Source of the DNA: Acidobacteriota bacterium
GTDB taxonomy: Bacteria > Acidobacteriota > Polarisedimenticolia > Polarisedimenticolales > Polarisedimenticolaceae
Assembly (NCBI GenBank): GCA_011773795.1
Contig: WVWW01000232.1
Coordinates: forward strand, 4,298-39,683
Reading direction: 5' to 3'
Length of the DNA stretch: 35,386 nt
The notes below the pieces were generated by a model that saw only the letters and a list, made by a program, of their open reading frames with translations, had not been told where the DNA came from and did not search any database. Both the position numbers and the translations under genes were made by a program. Shown here piece after piece: positions 1-8,353 of the stretch; the stretch's first letter is position 1, and every line of letters starts with the position of its first letter.

Positions 1-1342
1 TGAAGTCGTGGGCGATTCCCCCGGCTAGCCGGCCGATCGCTTCCATCTTTTGCGCCTGTCGCAGCTGAGCTTCGCTACGTAGCAGGGCGAGCTCGGCTTG
101 CTTGCGCTTCGTGATGTCGATCATCACTCCGCGTAGCCGAGTGACGAGCCCATCCTGCAAGACCACTCCGACAGTGTCACGCAGCCACACGTTGCGACCG
201 TCGGCGGAGACGACACGGTACTCCGACTCGTACCCGTGTTTGTTCTTGCGCGCAGCAGTGCGCCCTTCGAGAGCGGTCTGCAGATCTTCCGGATGAACGT
301 GGTTACGCCAGAACCGCGGTTGGTTGAGCCATTTCTCCACCGGATAGCCGAGGATACTCTCGGCCTGCGGGCTGACGAACGAGAACTCGAACGTTTCGGC
401 GTCGGCCTCCCAGACGATTCCCTCGAGCGTGTCGATCAGGCCCTCGTAGCGCTGCCTCGATTCCTGCAGGGCGCTGATGGCGTACTTGCGCTGGTTGATG
501 TTCTGTATGAGATGGATGCAGTACGTTGGGCGGTTCTCGGCGTCGAACTGCCACACCGCGGTGGTGTGACCCCACATCGTACTACCGTCCCGGCGCACGT
601 AGCGCATCTCCAGTTCGATGTCGTGCCTGCGCCCTGCCAGCACTTCGGCGAACTGCTCCTGGAACGCGGCCAGATCTTCTTCGTGGACGGTCTGTGGGAA
701 CTGTTTGCGCAGCAGCTCCGACTCGGTGTAACCCAGCATCACACACATCGCCGGATTGACCTGGAGGAAGGCTCCGTCGAGACGGGTCGTGACCATGCCG
801 GCAGAAACCTTCTCGAACATCGAGCGGAACCGCTGCTCGCTCGCGCGTAGAGCTTCCTCGGATTGTTGCAGGACTCTCAGGTTCGTGAGGTCCTGAAGCA
901 TCACCAGGTCTTGCTCGACATTGTCGTCGTCGCCGGCCCACATCGCGGTGGTGTAGACGTGGCGGAAGCGATCACGAACCCAGAGCTTGAGCTCGCGGCG
1001 CGCTACCTTCTCGCCGCAGCGGCGCGCGAGCACCGGGCAGTCGTCGCAGGGCTTCGCCTTCTTGCACAGGACTTCGTGACAGGCGCGCCCGTTGGGGTCG
1101 GTCCTCTGCCCGTCGGCAGTGCAGTACAGATCGAGAAACGTGGTGTTTGTCCAGACCACCCGCTCGTGCGAGTCCACGACGATCAATCCGGCACCGGAAT
1201 TCTCGATCAACGCGTCGATGCGTGACTGCTGCCGTAGCCCGTTCGCCGCGGCGCGCTGGAGCTCGTCGCAGCGTCGCTCCGCCTCTTCCAGGCGGCGCAT
1301 CAGCTCGAGGGCGTTGGTGGGTGTGCACGATTCCGACGACAC
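1..1342 (-). CDS. PAS-domain sensor histidine kinase, partial (C-terminus beyond left edge)
   Basis: Minus-strand frame not in the ORF track because it is open at the edge. It reads ...MLQDLTNLRVLQQSEEALRASEQRFRSMFEKVSAGMVTTRLDGAFLQVNPAMCVMLGYTESELL... (PAS) and ends at the edge with LAGGIAHDF, the HisKA H-box. Start uncertain (GTG at 1342 is one choice). Confidence 0.85.
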   Translation of the reverse strand, partial: MSSESCTPTNALELMRRLEEAERRCDELQRAAANGLRQQSRIDALIENSGAGLIVVDSHERVVWTNTTFLDLYCTADGQRTDPNGRACHEVLCKKAKPCDDCPVLARRCGEKVARRELKLWVRDRFRHVYTTAMWAGDDDNVEQDLVMLQDLTNLRVLQQSEEALRASEQRFRSMFEKVSAGMVTTRLDGAFLQVNPAMCVMLGYTESELLRKQFPQTVHEEDLAAFQEQFAEVLAGRRHDIELEMRYVRRDGSTMWGHTTAVWQFDAENRPTYCIHLIQNINQRKYAISALQESRQRYEGLIDTLEGIVWEADAETFEFSFVSPQAESILGYPVEKWLNQPRFWRNHVHPEDLQTALEGRTAARKNKHGYESEYRVVSADGRNVWLRDTVGVVLQDGLVTRLRGVMIDITKRKQAELALLRSEAQLRQAQKMEAIGRLAGGIAHDF

Positions 1343-1475
1343 GAATTCCCCGCATTCTCCAAGGTTCCCGGCAAAGGGCAATATCGGCCCCCCGTTGACG
1401 GTGGGCAAGTCCGGTAGAGCTCTGTTTTCTTGGAGTTTTTGGCCGTGATCGACTGTCGGCACATACAATCGGAGG

Positions 1476-1958
1476 ATGCGTGGCCTGCCGACCGTCCTGC
1501 TGGTCCCGTTGCTGGCGTGCGCCGGCGCGCCGCAACCCTCCGTAGCGGATTTCGAGCGGGAACTCCTCGAAGCCGATCGAGCGTTCCTGCAGGCGACGAT
1601 CGATCAGGGTCTCGAGGGTTGGTTGTCGTATTTCACCGACGACGCGCTGCGCGTCGACCTGCAGGGTGAAACCGTCGTTGGAATCGAGGCGATCCGCACC
1701 GCGGATGCCGCGTTGTTCGAGCCGGGGGGGCTGCGCCTGAGGTGGGAACCACGGGAAGCAGTGGCATTCGAGGACCGCTCGAGCGGCATGACGCGGGGAC
1801 GCTACAAGCTGATGCGCGAAACCCCGGGTGAAGACGGCCGACCCGACCCGGTCAGCGAAGGAACTTACATGACGTTGTGGCGCCGCGAGGACGGGCGGCT
1901 GAAGGTCTATCTCGACACCGGCGCCTCCGACCCGCCGTCCGGGAAGCTACTCGACTAG
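1476..1958 (+). CDS. DUF4440/SnoaL-like (NTF2 fold) putative lipoprotein
   Basis: MRGLPTVLLVPLLACAG signal/lipobox; LLEADRAFLQATIDQGLEGWLSYFTDDALRV is typical of DUF4440-like proteins. Confidence 0.75.
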   Translation: MRGLPTVLLVPLLACAGAPQPSVADFERELLEADRAFLQATIDQGLEGWLSYFTDDALRVDLQGETVVGIEAIRTADAALFEPGGLRLRWEPREAVAFEDRSSGMTRGRYKLMRETPGEDGRPDPVSEGTYMTLWRREDGRLKVYLDTGASDPPSGKLLD

Positions 1959-3586
1959 ACCGAGACCTCCGCGTCCGATACCTTCCGCTCGCTGTCGCGG
2001 CATTTCGCGATCCCATCCTGAACCACCGTGGTCATCGTGGGATCGGGGCAGTGATCCAGGAGGAACGTGTAGATCTTCAGCGACGCCGCCGGTTTCCGCT
2101 TTACGTGAAGGATCCGTTCGGCCAGATCCAACAGTCCCTTGACCGCGAGTATCTCGTTCGGGTTGGCGTGGATGACCAGCGAATAGGCCTTGGCCGCGGC
2201 GGCCAGTTCGTCGGCCCGATGAAGTACCTTGGCGATTTCCAGGACCTCCGCCTCCTTGAGCTGGAGCTTGGTGAGGTCGGCCCGCAATTCGTAGAACATC
2301 GCTGCGGCGAGCGACACGAACCCGTATTCGAAACACAGCGGAAATGCCTGACGCGCGATCTTGAACGCTTCGTCGACGTGCCCGGTGCGGTGTAGGCAGA
2401 TGGTCAAGGACTGCAGGACGTGCGGGCTCGGCGCAAATCTCTGGTTCAGCTCGGTGAGAGTGGAAAGCGTGTGGCTCGGATCGAGCCGAAACCGTTTCAT
2501 CGCCTCCGCGACACGGTTCTCGGCGTCGAGCAAAGGCGTCTTGCGATCGTTCTTTTCGGATTTCGGAACATCGAAGGCGACCGGCTTCGACGGAGCCGGG
2601 TAACGCTCGGACTCCTCGGCTTCCTCGATATCCGGGAGGGTCTGTTCGGTTTCCGCGGGTTCGTTCGTTGGATTCGCCGGCTTCGAAAGAGCCTGATCCC
2701 GCGACGATTCCGCGACCGGATCACTTGCCGGTCGTTCGTCTGGCGCGACCTCGCCCACGGGTTCCTGTTCGACGTCGGGAGCCGGTTGCACGGGCAGGTC
2801 GCGATTCAGCTCGCGCTCGCGAGCGGGATCGTCGAACGTCAACTCGTTGGTGATCTGTAGTCCGACCGGCGACGCGGCATGGATTGATCCGCCGAGGCCA
2901 CCGGTCAGGGAGACCCAGTAACCCAGGACGAGGCACGCCGACAGCGCGGCCGCACCGAGGCCCACGCTCAGGTTGATCCGGAAGGCGCCGAAGACGAGCG
3001 GGATCATCAAGCTCGACATGAGCAGCGCGCCCCCGGCCTGAATCGTGTAGACCGTCATCAGGTCGGAGCCGCGCCCGGCGAACTGACGGGCCCAGTGGGC
3101 CGGAGAGAGGACGTCCATCCAGCCTTTCGAATGAACGGCAGCGATGAGACAGGCCGGCGTCGCGACAAGACAACAAAAGAGGAACAACGCGGCGGCGAGC
3201 GGCGACGGGGTCCCGACGTAGCTGAGCACTGGAGAAGATCGTTCCAGCGAGTTGCTCCACAGCATCCAGGGAACCAGCCACACCGCCGAAGCCATCGCCA
3301 CGCGCGTCGCGACAACGAACGTCCGGCCATCGCCGGGATGTAAGGCGGAAGCGTGACTGACCGCGGCTCGCACGCCGTGATGGGCCAGCCCCAGCGCCAC
3401 GATCAGGAGCGCCGCGAGTGGAAACAGGCCGGCCTGATCGATCACCCCGAGTCCGCGCGCGGTCAGGAACAACGCGCTCACCAGGGCCATCCCGGAGAAC
3501 CAGGTCGTACGGTTCAGGGTCCGGCGCAGAACATCGCCCGCAACCCCGCCGAAATGGGTCGGCGTCTCAGCCATCGGTGCTCGCAA
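1955..3586 (-). CDS. Membrane protein with several N-terminal TM helices and a C-terminal TPR-like region
   Basis: 543-aa ORF; hydrophobic N-terminal half, charged linker, helical repeats at the C-terminus (HRADELAAAAKAYSLVIHANPNEILAVKGLLDLAERIL). The alternative start MAETP is 4 codons downstream. Confidence 0.75.
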   Translation of the reverse strand: MRAPMAETPTHFGGVAGDVLRRTLNRTTWFSGMALVSALFLTARGLGVIDQAGLFPLAALLIVALGLAHHGVRAAVSHASALHPGDGRTFVVATRVAMASAVWLVPWMLWSNSLERSSPVLSYVGTPSPLAAALFLFCCLVATPACLIAAVHSKGWMDVLSPAHWARQFAGRGSDLMTVYTIQAGGALLMSSLMIPLVFGAFRINLSVGLGAAALSACLVLGYWVSLTGGLGGSIHAASPVGLQITNELTFDDPARERELNRDLPVQPAPDVEQEPVGEVAPDERPASDPVAESSRDQALSKPANPTNEPAETEQTLPDIEEAEESERYPAPSKPVAFDVPKSEKNDRKTPLLDAENRVAEAMKRFRLDPSHTLSTLTELNQRFAPSPHVLQSLTICLHRTGHVDEAFKIARQAFPLCFEYGFVSLAAAMFYELRADLTKLQLKEAEVLEIAKVLHRADELAAAAKAYSLVIHANPNEILAVKGLLDLAERILHVKRKPAASLKIYTFLLDHCPDPTMTTVVQDGIAKCRDSERKVSDAEVSV

Positions 3587-3643
3587 ACCTCCAGACGGGT
3601 CAAATCTGGGTCCGCGAGCGCGTGGAGTCCAGAACGCGGGAGT

Positions 3644-4543
3644 TTATTTGCTTTTTTGAGGAATCGCCCCGGTCAGTTCCTCGACGGCCTCGGCGAGCAG
3701 GCGGTTGAACTCCTCGGGGCGCTCGAGCATCACGAAGTGCCCGACGCCCTCCATCAGGACCGCGTCGTAGTCGCCGTATTTCCGGTTGGTTTCGATCTCG
3801 GTAACACCTGTCTTGACGGAGTTGATGCAGCGAACCGGGACGGAAGCGGCCTCGAGCAACGCGGGATGGTCGAGCGCGGGCATCTGCCGGGCGATCGCGA
3901 TCGAGATTTGTGGGTCGGCGTCGCACATGTTTTCGCGAACCCAGTCCGGCAGCTCCGGGTCCTCGGTGGGCTCGGGAAACATCGCCCGGGCGAAGTTATT
4001 GCAGGTTCCGGCGAAATCCGCCTCGTACATCGACATCATCTGATCCCAGCGATCGGGATCGATCACGATCTCGACGTTGTGCAACGTATCCACGCCAACG
4101 ATGCCGAGGACCCGGTCGGCCATGCCGGCCGCGGCCGTGAGGGCGACCTGCCCCCCCATCGAATGGGCCACCAGGATCACGCGCGGCAGGTCGAGAGCCT
4201 CGACGACGGCCTGCACATCGGCGCCGAACCGGTCGATGGTCCAGTCCGCCCGGTCGGTCCCGGAGTTCCCGTGTCCCGCGAGATCGAGGGCGACGACGGC
4301 GTGCTCCTCGGCGAATACGTCCAACTGGTGCCGCCAATGCGTCCGGTCGCACATCCAGCCATGAATGAAGACGAGCGCCAGTGGGCCGTCGCCCCGCGTT
4401 TCGTACTCGATGGTTACGCCGTCGGCGGACGCGACGGTCGCGACCGCCGGTGTTGCCGGGACCGGCTCGACCGGCTCGTCGGATGCACAACCGAGGCAGA
4501 CGAGCACGATCGGCAGAACCATTTCCGGCGCGAAACGTCTCAT
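3644..4543 (-). CDS. Alpha/beta hydrolase, putative lipoprotein
   Basis: MRRFAPEMVLPIVLVCLGCAS lipobox; LVFIHGWMCDRTHW, nucleophile elbow VAHSMGGQ, C-terminal GVGHFVMLERPEEF. Confidence 0.9.
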   Translation of the reverse strand: MRRFAPEMVLPIVLVCLGCASDEPVEPVPATPAVATVASADGVTIEYETRGDGPLALVFIHGWMCDRTHWRHQLDVFAEEHAVVALDLAGHGNSGTDRADWTIDRFGADVQAVVEALDLPRVILVAHSMGGQVALTAAAGMADRVLGIVGVDTLHNVEIVIDPDRWDQMMSMYEADFAGTCNNFARAMFPEPTEDPELPDWVRENMCDADPQISIAIARQMPALDHPALLEAASVPVRCINSVKTGVTEIETNRKYGDYDAVLMEGVGHFVMLERPEEFNRLLAEAVEELTGAIPQKSK

Positions 4544-4592
4544 GGGCGGGAGTTTAACCTACCTCGACGGATCAGCTAAACTGATTGCCGGC

Positions 4593-5714
4593 ATGAAGGC
4601 GCAGCGGAAACAGGACCCTCCGGCGGACCCCGGTCTGGGCCGCATGTTCTTCGAAGATCTTCGACGGGCACGACTGCAGCGAACGTACGCCCAGGAGATC
4701 AAGGACCTCTACCACTTCTACCTCGACGAGAAGACGCGCTCGAAGCTCAACCGCATGGGCCGCTTTCAACGCGCGTTCGTCCTGCTGGCCTGGTTGTTCA
4801 AGAGCTTGCTCACGAAACTGTCGCCCGGCCGTCGCGTCGCTCTGCTGGTCGCCTGCATCTTCACCGTGCTCGGCAAGACGGGCTTCGGCATCGACGCATT
4901 GGGCTTCAACCTGAACCACGACCTGAGGCCGTGGGGCTTCGTGATCCTGCTCGTCGTGCTGATGCTGGAGCTCAAGGACAAGCTGGTCGCCAAGGACGAG
5001 ATCCAGATCGCGCGCCAGGTGCAGGTCATGTTGTTCCCGCGCAGCCACCCGCGCATGCCGGGCTGGTCGGTGTGGAGCATCTCCCGCCCGGCGAACGACG
5101 TGGGCGGCGATCTGATCGACTACGTCGAGCTGGACGGGTTTCGCCATGCCGTCGTCTTGGGCGATGTGGCCGGGAAAGGACTCGGCGCGTCGCTCCTGTC
5201 GGCGCAGCTCCAGGCGACGGTGCGCGCCCTCGCCGTGCATGCGGCGTCGCTGGACGACCTGGCCGCGCAGGTCAACGAGACGATGCTCCGCGACGGCATC
5301 TCGAACCGCTTCGCGACACTGTTCTACGCGGAGCTGCAATACGACTCGGGCTCGCTTCGGTATGTCAATGCCGGGCACAACCCGGCGCTGGTCATCCGTC
5401 GCAACGGCGTCGACCGGTTGGGCGCCTCCTCCGTGCCGCTGGGGATGATGGAAGGTTCCGACTACGACGAGGTCGCCACGCACCTCGAGCCCGGCGAGAT
5501 GCTGCTGATCTACTCCGACGGGGTGACGGAGGCGGAGAACGGGGAGGCGGCGGAGTTCGGGCTCGAGCGCCTCGAGGCCCTGACCCCACATTTGCGCGAC
5601 CTCGATCCCGAATCCGCGGGGCATCGCGTTCTCGAGGAGATCGACGGTTTCCTCGACGGTCTGCGGCCCGCCGACGACCTATCGATGGTGATCGTGAGGA
5701 GACACGATGTTTAG
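4593..5714 (+). CDS. PP2C-family SpoIIE/RsbU-type serine/threonine phosphatase, membrane-associated
   Basis: MKAQRKQDPP start preferred inside ORF 4365..5714; two hydrophobic helices followed by IARQVQVMLFPRSHP...SRPANDVGGDLIDY...VVLGDVAGKGLGASLLSAQLQA...LIYSDGVTEAEN. Confidence 0.9.
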   Translation: MKAQRKQDPPADPGLGRMFFEDLRRARLQRTYAQEIKDLYHFYLDEKTRSKLNRMGRFQRAFVLLAWLFKSLLTKLSPGRRVALLVACIFTVLGKTGFGIDALGFNLNHDLRPWGFVILLVVLMLELKDKLVAKDEIQIARQVQVMLFPRSHPRMPGWSVWSISRPANDVGGDLIDYVELDGFRHAVVLGDVAGKGLGASLLSAQLQATVRALAVHAASLDDLAAQVNETMLRDGISNRFATLFYAELQYDSGSLRYVNAGHNPALVIRRNGVDRLGASSVPLGMMEGSDYDEVATHLEPGEMLLIYSDGVTEAENGEAAEFGLERLEALTPHLRDLDPESAGHRVLEEIDGFLDGLRPADDLSMVIVRRHDV

Positions 5715-6198
5715 CCGGAAGCGGTGGACAACGACCGTGCTGGCTGCCGCCGTGCTGGTCGGCTCGGCGGCCTGCCGCTCGAGCGACCCCACGAATCAGG
5801 TGACCTTCTTCGACCTGGCCTACATGGATTTCACCGCGGCCCAACCGCTCGTCGTCGGCGCCCCCGGCACCTTCGTTTTTCGAGATCAGACGTCTTGGGA
5901 CGCCTTTTGGCAAGCCCACGCGCAGCCGCCCAGCGCCGCTCCGATGGTCGACTTCAACGAGGACATGCTGATCGGCGTCTTCTGGGGCGCGTGGGGTACC
6001 GGCTGCTTCGATTTCGTTCAGGCGATCGAGCGCGTACGCGTGCGGATCGACGGCGTCAACACGCTGGGCGTCATCGAAGTCGACATCGGACTGCTCCCCA
6101 ACCTCGGCAGCTGCGCCACCCCGGTGAACCCGTTCCAGGTCATCATCCTGGAGGCGACCGCCACCGCGGTCGAGTTCGTCGGCCAGGTCCCGACATAG
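5707..6198 (+). CDS. Small putative lipoprotein, possibly PrcB-C-terminal-like
   Basis: Lipobox GSAACRSS; DFNEDMLIGVFWGAWGTGCFDF resembles PrcB_C-type domains; overlaps the phosphatase gene by 8 nt. Confidence 0.65.
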   Translation: MFSRKRWTTTVLAAAVLVGSAACRSSDPTNQVTFFDLAYMDFTAAQPLVVGAPGTFVFRDQTSWDAFWQAHAQPPSAAPMVDFNEDMLIGVFWGAWGTGCFDFVQAIERVRVRIDGVNTLGVIEVDIGLLPNLGSCATPVNPFQVIILEATATAVEFVGQVPT

Positions 6199-6207
6199 CC
6201 TCCGACA

Positions 6208-6299
6208 TAGGGGTCAGGTCTTGAATCTTGAGTCTCAGTCAGAGCAGTTCTCTAGCACGACCTGATAATCCTGACTCAAGATTCAAGACCTGACCCCTA
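6208..6299. repeat. Long hairpin element A: 27-bp perfect inverted repeat, 38-nt loop
   Basis: Left arm taggggtcaggtcttgaatcttgagtc (6208-6234); right arm gactcaagattcaagacctgaccccta (6273-6299). Arms are exact reverse complements. Confidence 0.97.
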
Positions 6300-7580
6300 G
6301 GCAAAAGGCTCGGTCAACGACGGGCTCTGCGGGGTGAGCAGGTAGGCGCCGTCCTCGGTGATGACCAGCTCGTCCTCGAGCCGCATGCCGAACTCGCCGG
6401 AGAGGTAGATCCCGGGCTCGTCGCTGAAGGTCATCCCGGGGGCCAGCGCCAGTTTGTTGCCACGCACCAAGTACGGCCATTCGTGACCGTCCATCCCGAT
6501 CCCGTGCCCGACCCGATGCGTGAAGTACGCGTAGTCCGGACCGTACCCGGCGTCATCGATGACCTTGCGTGCGGCCGCGTCGACGGCCTCGCACGGTAGG
6601 CCCGGACGCGCCGTCTCGAGCGCCGCGGTCTGCGCGCGATGCTCGATCTCGAAGATCTTCTTCATCTTGTCCGTCGGCTCGCCGAAACAGAAGGTGCGGC
6701 TGATGTCCGAGCGATAGCCCTCGACCGCGCAGCCGCCGTCGATGAGGATGATCGAGCCTTCTCGGACGGTTTGCGGTTTGACGGTCCCGTGGGGAAGCGC
6801 GCTGGCGGCATCGACCAGAACCATCGCCCCGCCGGAGTAGCCCAGTCGCCGGTGCGCGGTCGAGACGAGGTTGCGCACGTCGTTGTTGGTCATCCCGTCT
6901 TCGATTGCGTGGTACACCGCCTCGTACGCGGTCAGGGTGACGGCAGAGGCGATCCGCATGAGCTCGAGCTCATGCGCGTCCTTACGCGTTCGGCAACCCG
7001 CCGTCACCGGCGTGCCGCTGGCGAGCGTGAGCGCCGGCGCGGCCTGTGCGATCCCGTCGTGGAACACGTGGCGAACGGTCTCCTCGACACCCAACGTCCC
7101 GGTCGTGATCCCCAACGATTCGAGACCGTCCGCGTACAGCGCGTAGGGGTCCTCGTCTTCCTCCCAGGCCAGCACGTCCGCATCCCCCGTAAATGGGCCG
7201 TTCTCGAGCTGCTCGCGTGCGCGATCTTCCTCGAACGCCGGTGTCACGACGAAGGGCCGCCCCTCACGCGGAATCGTGATGGAGAACAGACGCTCGCTGA
7301 GACCCCAGCGAACGCCGGTGAAGTAAACGAGAGACGTCCCGCCGGTCATGAGCAACGCGTCGATGCCGTGCTCGCTCATCAGACGACGGGCCTTCTCCAC
7401 GCGGGCGCGGCGCTCGTCGACGCTGATCGGGACGGGGGTCTCGGGGTGCGGCTCGAGCGCCGCGATCGACGCCGGTGTCTTTTCTCCGTTCACGGCGGCC
7501 TTCTCGGTCGCGCAACCCGCGGTCACCGCCGCTCCCGCGGTGAGCGCACCCAATCCCAGGAATCTTCGTCTCGACCACAT
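6297..7580 (-). CDS. M24 family metallopeptidase (Xaa-Pro aminopeptidase-like), Tat-exported lipoprotein
   Basis: MWSRRRFLGLGALTAGAAVTAGCA Tat/lipobox signal; metal-ligand motifs LIDGGCAVEGYRSDISRTF, THRVGHGIG, FSDEPGIY, MRLEDELV. AAGGAGG lies 5 nt upstream of the chosen ATG. Confidence 0.9.
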   Translation of the reverse strand: MWSRRRFLGLGALTAGAAVTAGCATEKAAVNGEKTPASIAALEPHPETPVPISVDERRARVEKARRLMSEHGIDALLMTGGTSLVYFTGVRWGLSERLFSITIPREGRPFVVTPAFEEDRAREQLENGPFTGDADVLAWEEDEDPYALYADGLESLGITTGTLGVEETVRHVFHDGIAQAAPALTLASGTPVTAGCRTRKDAHELELMRIASAVTLTAYEAVYHAIEDGMTNNDVRNLVSTAHRRLGYSGGAMVLVDAASALPHGTVKPQTVREGSIILIDGGCAVEGYRSDISRTFCFGEPTDKMKKIFEIEHRAQTAALETARPGLPCEAVDAAARKVIDDAGYGPDYAYFTHRVGHGIGMDGHEWPYLVRGNKLALAPGMTFSDEPGIYLSGEFGMRLEDELVITEDGAYLLTPQSPSLTEPFA

Positions 7581-7609
7581 GATCGCCTCCTTACGAAGGC
7601 GCCAGCCTA

Positions 7610-8290
7610 TCAAAGCGTGCCCGGGGCTCCGTGTCTGCCGGTGATTCGTTCGTAGAGCGGTAGGAGCGTCTCGAACAAGTCGAGCGTGTCGCTACCCAGT
7701 TCTGGGGACGCCACGAACTTCGCCTTGGCGGGTAACTCGTAGCGGCGCCCGATCTCCCACCAGACGCCTCGACGGTTGACCTCGTCGAACGACCCGGCGA
7801 CATCGGCGTCGGTCTCGAACGTGAGGCGCGATCCCTGAGGCCAGCGTGCCGATGCGTAGACACGGATCTTCAGCTTCCGCGAGGTGTACTCCAGCAGCCG
7901 CTCGGCCAGGCCGCCGTGCCGGCAGAGGAACTCGAAACGACCGAACCGGTCGGCCCGCGTGTCCCAACCGAGGCGTGCCGCCACGTGATCGGCGTGGATC
8001 CCGAAGTTCAGTTGTGCGCCTTCCTGGTAGCCGTGCACATCGAACGAGAGAGCCAGCCAGGTGCAGAACGGTTGGTACCCAGGCGGCCAGTTCAGCTGTG
8101 GGAGATGGGCGTGGAACGGCGCAGAGCTCGCCTTGCTCAATCTACGAACCGCCAGCTTACCCAGGATGTCGAGCTGCGGATGAAACGTCGAGATGATCGC
8201 GCGACGCCGCTCCTCGCGATGCGCGATCGAGAACGCGTCGAAGCCCTTAGCCGGGAAGCCGGTGAACGCTGGGTCGTCGTCGAACAGCAT
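7610..8290 (-). CDS. Hypothetical protein, possibly DUF1054/UPF0637-like
   Basis: MLFDDDPAFTGFPAKGFDAFSIAHREERRRAIISTFHPQLDILGKLAV... is the plausible 226-aa portion of the spurious 800-aa ORF 7610..10012. Family assignment is weak. Confidence 0.6.
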   Translation of the reverse strand: MLFDDDPAFTGFPAKGFDAFSIAHREERRRAIISTFHPQLDILGKLAVRRLSKASSAPFHAHLPQLNWPPGYQPFCTWLALSFDVHGYQEGAQLNFGIHADHVAARLGWDTRADRFGRFEFLCRHGGLAERLLEYTSRKLKIRVYASARWPQGSRLTFETDADVAGSFDEVNRRGVWWEIGRRYELPAKAKFVASPELGSDTLDLFETLLPLYERITGRHGAPGTL

Positions 8291-8353
8291 GATTCGGGCT
8301 ACAATTGCGTTTTCACCGGTCAACCTTACCAAAAAGAGGATTGGGTCCCGACG

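Noticed and set aside
3636-4556. 11-nt direct repeat GCGGGAGTTTA flanking the hydrolase gene (3636-3646 and 4546-4556)
   Set aside because: Many 11-mer repeats are expected by chance in 35 kb; there are no inverted ends or transposase, and one copy overlaps coding sequence.
3353-4579. 408-aa plus-strand ORF
   Set aside because: Antisense to the alpha/beta hydrolase and the start of the TPR protein gene, both of which have clear motifs.
4572-5624. 350-aa minus-strand ORF
   Set aside because: Antisense to the SpoIIE-type phosphatase; no domain signature.
6208-6299. Hairpin A as an ordinary rho-independent terminator only
   Set aside because: A 27-bp arm with a 38-nt loop and no U-tract is unlike a classical intrinsic terminator, though some termination function remains possible.
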